DNA of 42,361 nt from a virus: IMG/VR virus record IMGVR_UViG_3300025769_000251, positions 1 through 42,361 of that record; one strand, 5' to 3'. The translations under genes and the position numbers were made by a program. Every line of letters starts with the position of its first letter. The stretch's first letter is position 1. Under the pieces are notes generated by a model. That model searched no databases. It was not told where the DNA came from and was given only the letters and a program-made list of their open reading frames with translations. Positions 17,915 through 26,900 of the stretch are shown here, one piece after another.

Positions 17915-18664
17915 ATGACGCGTGGTTATGTAGTGGTTGCTTCGGTGAAAAAATATTTTTATTTGTCTGCAATACATTTGGTAGAGACTATTAAAGCATA
18001 TGATCCTAATGCTCATGTAACACTTTTTACCGAAGAAAAGTTTTTAGACGGTCAAGAAAGGTTTGCTGACAGGGTTGAATTTGTAAACCCTCACAAAAGG
18101 TCTAAACTAGATGGCATGGCTAGATCACCATATGATCAAACTTTTTATATTGATGCAGATTGTCAAGTGGAACACGAAGACATTTCAAAAGTTTTTGATC
18201 ATTTAGGCGACAATGATTTAGTTTTTACTGGGTTGCCAGAAGAACGACATTACTGTTATGCTGAAGTATATTTTCCTGGCGCAACAAAACCAGATGGTAG
18301 TTTAGGTGGGTTTGAACTGTGTGGAGGTGTATGTTTGTATAACATGTCTAGACCACTGGTTCGGGATTTCATGAAAGATTGGCACGATTTAACTATTCGA
18401 CAATATGATGGTGAGTGGTGGCCTTTAGATGATGAAGGTAATGAGGACTATGTAAATTATCCTAAATCGTTTAAAAGGTGGGACCAGTTTTCTCTCTGGT
18501 GGTTATTAAACAAGGAAGAGAAATATACCGATCTTAAAGTCTCTATATTTGAGGATGATGCTAGGTGGAACTTTTTTAACGGATACCGATATCCGCATAA
18601 TAAAGGACCTGTTGTAATAAGACATTTTTCTAACGGAGCACCAAAAAAACAACATTATGATTAG
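17915..18664 (+). CDS. Putative GT-A-fold glycosyltransferase (GT8-like)
   Basis: The 249-residue product starts at ATG 17915, one base after the previous stop; an earlier in-frame ATG at 17861 would overlap that gene by 53 bases and adds residues unlike an enzyme start. The N-terminal strand (GYVVVASVKKYFYLSAIHLV, residues 4-23) binds the nucleotide sugar in this type of fold. The metal-binding DxD motif is Asp80-Ala81-Asp82 in FYIDADCQV. GGFELCGGVCLYN (131-143) fits the acceptor-side loop, and His237 in VIRHFSNG could be the distal metal ligand. It should transfer a sugar from an NDP-donor in the cytoplasm to an unknown acceptor. It overlaps the oxygenase-like gene by 8 bases and follows Tyr-rich fibre genes, so a virion protein is a plausible acceptor. 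Confidence 0.8.
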   Translation: MTRGYVVVASVKKYFYLSAIHLVETIKAYDPNAHVTLFTEEKFLDGQERFADRVEFVNPHKRSKLDGMARSPYDQTFYIDADCQVEHEDISKVFDHLGDNDLVFTGLPEERHYCYAEVYFPGATKPDGSLGGFELCGGVCLYNMSRPLVRDFMKDWHDLTIRQYDGEWWPLDDEGNEDYVNYPKSFKRWDQFSLWWLLNKEEKYTDLKVSIFEDDARWNFFNGYRYPHNKGPVVIRHFSNGAPKKQHYD

Positions 18665-19343
18665 AATAGGACTAACTGATATACCATTGAATGATTATGC
18701 TCTTGAAATATTAGAAGAATCAGAATGGTTTGTTACAGATGAAAATTATAAACGTGTTCAACTTGGATGTCGCAATAAACTGACTAAACAAGATCAGAAC
18801 TATTACACTAGTGAAGAATATAGAAATCGTATCATGAGTATGGGACAAAATCATGATGGTTTTCCTGAAATTATATGTGCACATTCTTTCGGTTTAACAG
18901 GATTAAAGTTTGCAGACAACGAAGATCTAGTTAACATTGCTGAAGAGATTAATGAGAAACTTCAAAACACAATTCAAAATCTTGCGGTAAATCTTTGTAT
19001 GAAACGAAACGCATTGTTTGCAGTATATCCGCCTGGTGGATACATTTCATGGCACAATAATGCAAACGCTTCTGCATATAACATTATTTTTACATGGTCA
19101 GAAACGGGTGATGGGTTTTTCCAATATTGGGATCCAGACCAAAAATCCACTATTATTATCCCAGATGTAAAAGGTTGGCAATGTAAAGCTGGTTATTTTG
19201 GAAGTTACGATCAAGACCCTAGAACATGGTGTTATCACTCTGCTAAAACCGAATGCCTCAGAATGACCATTGCTTTCACGTTGAGTAAAGACGAAATTGC
19301 GCTCGGATTACAAGATATGATTATTGAGGATATTAGCTCTTAG
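18657..19343 (+). CDS. 2-oxoglutarate/Fe(II)-dependent oxygenase-like protein
   Basis: The 228-residue product carries the double-stranded beta-helix pattern of this family late in the chain: YPPGGYISWHNNANASAYNI (124-143), FFQYWDPDQ (154-162), then WCYHSAKTECLRMTIAFTL (191-209). His133 and His194 fit the two iron-binding histidines and Arg202 the 2-oxoglutarate-binding arginine. The usual Asp of the HxD motif is Asn135 here, so activity may be altered. Families of this look occur in marine T4-like phages, where I recall the HxN-type motif too. Active relatives hydroxylate protein side chains or small molecules. The 8-base overlap with the glycosyltransferase argues for a joint task, for example hydroxylation followed by glycosylation. 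The substrate is unknown. Confidence 0.75.
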   Translation: MIRIGLTDIPLNDYALEILEESEWFVTDENYKRVQLGCRNKLTKQDQNYYTSEEYRNRIMSMGQNHDGFPEIICAHSFGLTGLKFADNEDLVNIAEEINEKLQNTIQNLAVNLCMKRNALFAVYPPGGYISWHNNANASAYNIIFTWSETGDGFFQYWDPDQKSTIIIPDVKGWQCKAGYFGSYDQDPRTWCYHSAKTECLRMTIAFTLSKDEIALGLQDMIIEDISS

Positions 19344-19359
19344 TTCTTAACCTTAAATG

Positions 19360-19367
19360 TATAAATA
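19360..19367 (+). promoter_or_regulatory. T4-type late promoter ahead of the small virion genes
   Basis: A perfect TATAAATA lies in the 53-base gap between the oxygenase-like gene and ATG 19397, 29 bases before the start codon. Confidence 0.85.
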
Positions 19368-19396
19368 ACACCATACATATATGGAATTAAGGGAAA

Positions 19397-19750
19397 ATGG
19401 CACATTACGAAGATCTGAAAATAGATCAAGGCACAGATGTTGCAATAGAGATATATCTAGTCAACCCAGACGGATCTGAAAAAAATTTAACAGGGTATAC
19501 TGCAGCTGCAAGTCTTGCAACCCGATATGATGCGCCAACTCTTGAAAAAATTGCGTTTACCGCGGCAGTACAGTCCCCCGCAACGGCAGGCATTGTTAAT
19601 TTATCGTTAACTAACGAACAAACGCAAGCTTTAAATCCAAAAAAACGATATGTTTATGATGTAGAAATCTCGGTTGATAACGAAGGAAGTACTGTTGTTG
19701 AACGAGTTCTTGAAGGAAAATTAACTATAACCCCTTCAGTAACGGAATAA
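19397..19750 (+). CDS. Small beta-sandwich virion/tail protein
   Basis: The 117-residue product opens with HYEDLKIDQGTDVAIEIYLV and continues with LTGYTAAASL, then VNLSLTNEQTQALNP, RYVYDVEIS and VERVLEGKLTITPSVTE. The pattern (a fixed D-Q-G-x-D start, alternating strands, and V-E-R-V-x-E-G at the end) is one I recognise from small structural proteins of marine T4-like phages. It resembles the N-terminal domain of baseplate upper (BppU-type) proteins. A role as connector between baseplate and fibre is likely but not shown. It is followed by the next gene after 1 base, and both are under the promoter at 19360. Confidence 0.65.
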   Translation: MAHYEDLKIDQGTDVAIEIYLVNPDGSEKNLTGYTAAASLATRYDAPTLEKIAFTAAVQSPATAGIVNLSLTNEQTQALNPKKRYVYDVEISVDNEGSTVVERVLEGKLTITPSVTE

Positions 19751-19751
19751 C

Positions 19752-20891
19752 ATGGCTTCCATAGATAAAATCCTTATTGGATCACCAACATATAAAACAG
19801 TTGTTGGCAACATAACTCGCGTACATAAAGTTGTTGTTGGTACGCCATTATCAACGGTTGTTATTGGACCTTATGTAGACATTGACAACATTGTCGGTTT
19901 GGACACGTCTGGCAAAACTGACGGCGGTATTATATCATATGATTCCGACAGTGGCAACTTTGTTGTTGGTGAAAATCCTCTTATTGAGGTAGATGGTAAA
20001 ACTTATCCGAGCGACTCAGCCCACACAAACATTCTTATAAGACGATCTGGAACACAAGGTGAACCTGTTAAATTACAACAGGGGGAGATTGCATATTCAT
20101 TTTTATCTGATCCAGCAACAGATGGTTTTGGTAATGGTGGGGATCGTTTATATATTGCAATCGGTGAAAATAACGATAGTGGTTATTCTACAGAAATAGA
20201 CGTAATCGGTGGTACTTATTTCACTAATCTTTTGAATCATCAACAGGGGACTTTGACTCCAAACAGTGCTTTGTTGGTTGATAATAACAAAAGAATAAAT
20301 GAAATTTTAGCTGACAGTGCAACATTTTTAAAATTAACGTCGAATGAAATTTATGCAAACAGTTTTGTTGATACGCCTATTGTTCAAAACGATTCTTTAG
20401 TTTTAAAAGGTACCACAGATAATTATGTGGTTGCGACTAACGGTGCCGGCGTAGAAGTTTATTATAACAACAGCGTTACATTTGAAACGACATCGTTGAC
20501 TGGTAGAACAGGTCCAACTCCCGGCCTTTTATTGGGAGATAACAGAACACTACAAGTCGATGGTTTAACTTTCCTTGATTCAACAACTATAGACGGCGAT
20601 TTAACCATCACTAAAAATTTAGTTGTTCAAGGTGAAACGACCAGTATTGAAACTACCGAATTGTTGATTGAAGACAAACGGATTGTCATAGCAAACGGTG
20701 TTCCAGATCCAGTTTCGGCGGACCAATCGGGAATTGCTGTAGGTGATTCAGCGAGTCCGATTGCTACAATAACATATGTCAATAATGGGGTCGATTCGGA
20801 TTGTTGGGAGTTTAATCCGGGCATTTGCGCACCAAAATTAACAGTTGATGAACTTAGGTTTCAAGTTGTCGACTGTGGCACATACGCATAA
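19752..20891 (+). CDS. Fibre-type virion structural protein
   Basis: The 379-residue product has an N-terminus with short valine/glycine repeats (KILIGSPTYKTVVGNITRVH, KVVVGTPLSTVVIGP) that look like a beta-stranded attachment segment. The middle (about 75-140) has QGEIAYSFLSDP and GDRLYIAIGE. The C-terminal half contains GDLTITKNLVVQGETTSIET and LLIEDKRIVIANG (about 280-320), a module common in marine myovirus fibre proteins that marks beta-helical shafts. No tip or enzyme domain is visible. The stop codon lies inside the next late-promoter-like element. Confidence 0.65.
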   Translation: MASIDKILIGSPTYKTVVGNITRVHKVVVGTPLSTVVIGPYVDIDNIVGLDTSGKTDGGIISYDSDSGNFVVGENPLIEVDGKTYPSDSAHTNILIRRSGTQGEPVKLQQGEIAYSFLSDPATDGFGNGGDRLYIAIGENNDSGYSTEIDVIGGTYFTNLLNHQQGTLTPNSALLVDNNKRINEILADSATFLKLTSNEIYANSFVDTPIVQNDSLVLKGTTDNYVVATNGAGVEVYYNNSVTFETTSLTGRTGPTPGLLLGDNRTLQVDGLTFLDSTTIDGDLTITKNLVVQGETTSIETTELLIEDKRIVIANGVPDPVSADQSGIAVGDSASPIATITYVNNGVDSDCWEFNPGICAPKLTVDELRFQVVDCGTYA

Positions 20892-20894
20892 ATA
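20887..20894 (+). promoter_or_regulatory. Probable late promoter (one mismatch) ahead of the 2429-residue fibre gene
   Basis: CATAAATA differs from the T4 late consensus only in the first base. It overlaps the upstream stop codon (TAA 20889-20891) and ends 27 bases before ATG 20922, matching the layout of the perfect copies. Confidence 0.6.
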
Positions 20895-20921
20895 GAGATA
20901 GACTGCAGAGAATTATCTAAT

Positions 20922-23900
20922 ATGGCAACACGGAAAAAAATACTATTACCTAGAAGTGACATACCTAATAGGGCCCCCACAATAAACGAAATTGATTTCG
21001 GTGAAATTGCAATCAATACTCATGATGGGCGAGCATTTATTAAACGTGAAGCCAACGGTGAAGTATCAATACAATCTATCGGTTCCGAAGAAGTAGAAAA
21101 TGTATATTATGTTTCTAAGTCAGGATCATATGGAAACGATGGTCGATCGCTTTTAAATTCTTTTAAAACCCTTGATTCTGCGGTAGCTACAGTTCTTACT
21201 AAACAGGGGTTTAAGTTTAATGAAAAGGTTTGTGAGAGAGACCTAAACTTAATCATGGACGCTGTGCGTTATGACATGATTCTATCTACTAATTACAATT
21301 CGGTAACTGCTGGTCTTGCATATAAACGTGGTAACGCTATTAAAGTAACCACTGATCAAAAATATCAAACTAGACGTGCAATCAATGAGGAAAGGGTCGG
21401 AATGATTTCTGCGCCCGAGGTTGTAAACAGTTCTATTGCAACGGAAAGAATAGTTGCTGGGTTTGATGACATCATAGGTATTTTTTATGATGAAACTCCC
21501 GACGATTTATATTTTACAGATCCACCCGTAGAAGTGCAAACAGATGCAAACGCTGCGGCCGCCGCCATACAAGCTAATAGGTCTGCAATTCAGGATGCAG
21601 TAATTGATTATATTAATACAGGTATTATTAGTGGTTATGATGAAGCGAAATGTTCACGAGATGTTGGACTCATTCTTGATGCAGTTTCCCGTGATTTGTT
21701 ATTAGGAACAGAATACAATACTATTACTGCCGGTAACGCTTATCTTCGTGCAAACTCAGCGTATGTTTTAAGCAATCAAAACGAAGCAACCATTGCGGGA
21801 ATAAACTTCGCGAGAGACTATATCACTGCGTTACCTGATGTCACGTCTGACACAGACATAGACAACTTATTCCTTAACGTAACAAATGTTATCGACGGAA
21901 CTGTAACAACTTATCCTGCGATTAGTTACCCTACTACTGCTGGATCTACTTATCAAACCAGTGATCGAATTTCTGCAGCTACAGCATTACAAACAAATCG
22001 TCAAACCCTTATTGATGAGACAACAGAGTATATTAACGAAAACTACACTGGTATTGGTGCGACCTGTGAACGGGATCTTGGGTTTATTCTTGATGCTGTC
22101 CGTAGAGATTTGTTGTTAGGTACAGACTACAATACTATTACTGCCGGTAACGCTTATCTTCGTGCAAACTCAGCATATGTTCTTTCAGATCAAAGCGCGG
22201 TTACAGTTGCATTGGTTAACTATGCAAGAGATCTTGTTAAAGCATTACCCGAAATTAACAGTACTGCATTAATAGACACTTTGTTTGCAAGAGTTACTCA
22301 AGTTTTAGACGGAACTATTACAACAGTTCAACCAGTAACTACTTATGCTGGTAATGGTACATATGCAACATCAAATTTAAGGTTGGCACAATCACTGGAT
22401 TTACAAACTAATCGAGCCACTTTAATTTCTAGTGTTACTAGTTTTATTTCTAGCAATTACCCTGCTCTTGTTTATGATACTGTAGCATGTGAAAGAGATA
22501 CAGGATTTCTTATTGATGCTGTTTCGCACGATCTTTTGTATGATGGGAACACTGCGTCAAGAACGGCTGCGTTGGCATATTTTGTTGGAACCAATTCTCA
22601 ATTGGGTGTTGGCGAAGAGACGGCTACCGTTGCTGCATATGCGCATCTCACGTCTGAAATTCAAGCTTTAACGAACGTTACGGAAGATGCTAGGGTCGCG
22701 ACTTTAATCGATATAACAAGGGACGCAATTACCGCAGGAAATGTTTCTAGTGTTCCCGCTGAAATAGAAGTTTCAACTCTAGGTTTATCTACAACAGAAT
22801 ATGATAACATACTAGCTGAATCTAACACCATTATTTCAAACACAATTGAATATGGAAGAGACAACTATTCTTTTTATGATCAGGATACTTGTGAAAGAGA
22901 TGTCGGTTATATTATAGATGGGTTATCACACGATGTTAAGTATGGTGGTAATACGGCAACAAGAACCAATGCGTTAGCATATTTCGTCGGCGCAACTTCT
23001 CAATTGGGCCCTGACGAAGGCGTTGCAACAGTAGCCGCATACAATGATTTAAAAACAAGAATAAATGTTGTGGTTACTACTGTTCCAGAACAGACGGTTA
23101 TAGGAAGTTTAATTGATGAAATCACCGGAGTTATTACCGCTGGTGATACTGCAGGACTTTCAGCTGAAGTAGAAATAGAAACTGGCGGGTTGACAACAAC
23201 TGAGTTTGATGCAATACAAGCTGCAGTCTCGGATGCGCAAAGTGCAACTATAACGTACATAAACGAAAATTTCTCATCTGCACTTAGTGGTTATGATGCG
23301 GCTAAATGTGCACGAGATGTTGGTCTCATTCTTGATGCTGTAAGAAGAGATCTCATGATTGGATCTGACCACTGGACTGTGACTGCAGGAAACGCTTATC
23401 TTAGAACCAACTCTGCATACGTTTTGAGTAACCAAAGTGTTGCAACTATCCAAGCAGTAGAGTTTGCAAGGGATGAAATCAAAGCATTAACTGACGTAAC
23501 AAATGATGCCACTGTTGATACGTTATTTGAAAAAATAATTGATGTGTTAGACGGAACTTTCACAACACCACAGTCAGTTACGTCTTTACCTGAAAATGGA
23601 ACATATGCCCAGACTCCGTCACGATCTACGCAAACTTCTGACATAGTTTCAAACAGAGCAACATTAATTAGTGGTGTTACATCGTTTATCAATTTGAACT
23701 ATGGTAGTTTTAGTTACGATCAAGCTGCATGTGAAAGAGACACAGGTTTTATAATCGACGCCTTAGTTGCAGATTTATATTATGGTGGTAATACTGCCAG
23801 TAGACAAGCAGCACTTGCATATTTTGTTGGTACAAATAGTCAATTGGGTTCCGGAGAAGAACTTGTAACAATTGCCGCATACAACGATTTAGCTACAAAC

Positions 23901-26900
23901 ATCAAAGCATTAACCAATGTTTTTGAAGATTCAAGAGTTGATGAATTAATAGGTTTAATTACTGAAGTAATATCTTCAGCTTCCGTTGATGGACTTGCGG
24001 ACGAAGTAGAAGTTAGTACTGTAGGATTATCAACAACAGAGTTTGATGCTATAAAAAACAATACGTTGAGTATTCAAAACGGGGTAATTGATTTTGTCAA
24101 TGATATGAACCCAGTTAATAATTTCGATGATGAAAAATGTTTTCGTGACACGGGGTTAATTATTGATGCTCTTGCGGTCGACCTACAGAACAATACTAAT
24201 TACAATAGCACCACTGCTGGACTTGCATACCGTAGAGCTAATGCACAAAAAGTTCAAAGTGACCAGTTGTCATACACAGTTGATTCAATCAATTATTTAC
24301 GAGATCAAATTAATGCTTCAGGAATAAATGATGAAAGTCAAACATTTATTACTGCTAGGATTAAAGAAATCACAGATCTTCTAACCGAATCTACCGAATA
24401 TGGTGCGTATGATGGTGATCCTATTTTCTTTACTGGATCTGGTTCTGAAAATGCAGACAAACGAAATGCTGCAAACGCACTGATTGTTAATCGAAGAACT
24501 ATTCAAAAACAAGTTATTTCTTGGCTTCAGGTTAACTACGATACTTTAGAATACAACCAAGAAAAATGTGAAAGAGACGTTGGTTATATTGTTGATGCGT
24601 TAACTCATGATATTTTATTCGATGGCCAGTTTGGTACAGACACTAATGCTCGGTCTTATTGGGTTGGGGTAGATCTTAACATTGAAAACACGACCACCGC
24701 AGCTGAAAGTTTAGATGGTATTCCGGACATTTGGACCAATCAGTTGGGTGTTGGTGAGGTCGCAGCATCTTCAGCTGCATATGAACAATTAAAAACGATC
24801 ATAAATCAATATATTATCACTACTACAGAAGAAACTAGAGTTTCTACTTTAATAGACGTTATTAAATCATCTATAAATGCAGCTGATGGTTCTGGAATCA
24901 CCACCACTTTGCCAACTATTACAGGTGAGAGTAATCTTTTTTATGTCAACAGAAACACTCTCCAAGAACAAGTGGTCTTTTATGCAAACACCATATTCCC
25001 CGTTTTTTCTTACGATCAAACCAAATGTCGAAGAGATGTTGGTTATATTCTAGATGGACTAACATACGATCTTAAATATGGTGGCAACAGTGCAACGTAT
25101 ACAAATCAGAGATCATATTTTTCTGTTTTCTCAAATGGATATGGTGATCTTTTAGGACAAAATGAAATCACCGCAACGATTGCGGCATACGGCGAATTAA
25201 AATCTATTATCGGAACATATATTTCAGGTCTAGATGCAGGCAACCTAACTAAAGTTCAAACATTATTAGATATCATTATTAATTCAATTCAACAATCTTC
25301 GGTTGGCACTTACCAACTTGGTGATTTTTTTGATGGAGATCAAATATACCAGTATAATATTCCTACGGGTTCTTCTCCTTTGCAGTTTCCGAACTTGATC
25401 ACCCTTGGTTACAAAGTTTTGTTTAATGAGTTATATTTAGCACATCAAATATTCGATGACTCCAAATCGCAACGATTGACTATCATAAGATCTTCAAACG
25501 CTGTAGCAAAAAACCAAGGCACAGATACCACAATATATTTAAAATCCGGTGATTATGTAATTAACAACCCGATTAAATTGCCACCCAAAACTTCAATTAT
25601 TGGCGATGCTTTGCGTTCGACAACAATTCGTCCAAAAAATGTAGATTCAGATATTTTTTGGGCAGATAATGGTGTATATATTAAAGAGATTACTTTCCGA
25701 GATCATCAAAACGGCGCGGCTGTATTATCTTTTGATCCAAGAGTAGACTCGCCGGGTGCTGGACCTTTCATCACACAGTCACCTTATGTACAAAACTGCA
25801 CATCATTAACATCATCAGGCATTGGTCTTAGAATTGATGGATCCAAAGTATCAGGTCTTAGATCAATGGTACTCGACGCATTCACCCAGTTTAATGCTGG
25901 GGGGATCGGTGTTCATCTTTTGAATCGTGGTTATGCTCAGTTGGTATCATTATTTACGGTATCAACGACAACATCTGTTTTAGCTGAAACTGGTGGACAA
26001 TGTTCTCTTACCAACTCAAACTCTTCGTTTGGTGAAAGAGGTCTTGTTGCAACTGGTGGCAGTCCATCTTTATATAATGGTTCTCTTCATGCAAATTATG
26101 TCCAAAACGACAATGTGATTCGCGTCAACAGCATTGTTACTCAAGATGCTGCGGATTATACTCTAAACATTGGTGACTATAAAAAACCAAATTATAATGA
26201 CGCTATTAAATTTGACTCAGATAACTATTACTACACTATTCTAGATGTCTCCGACGAAATAACCAAAGATTGGACCGCAACAGGAAATTCACAAGAATCT
26301 GAAATAGTTGCTCAGGCAAAAAACCTTGATGCAAAATATGGTAATAGTGTTAGTATTAGTTCCGACGATAATTACTTAGTACAATCATCTAGAGACGGTA
26401 TTATCAATCTAGGTGGTGATGTAGAAATTAAAAAGAGAGACATTGTTGGTGGAGTTCCACAATGGGATTATCAACAAACTCTTGTTCCGGTGCCAACTTT
26501 TGGTACTGCGACAGCGGATTTTGATTTTGGTACAAAAGTAATATTAAATGAAAACGGGTCATATCTTGCAGTCAGTGCGCCTGGACAACAGAATGTTGAT
26601 GGTGCAAGTGGTGCTACGCAAAATAATGGCGCAATATACACTTATCGCAGAACTAATGAAACTTGGACACAGGATGCTGTCATATCATTACCGGAAGTAT
26701 CAGACCGTTCTAGATTTTTTAGTCGTTCTTTTGATATGTCAGAAAACGGATTGTGGATTGCATCTTCAACGGCAAATGATCTTACAGCTGGTGGCCAAGG
26801 CGCATGTTACATTTACAATAGAACGGCTCCAGAATCATCCACATGGACTCAGACACAAAGGATTACTATACCTGATGGTGTTGGTGCTAGTGTACAAGAA

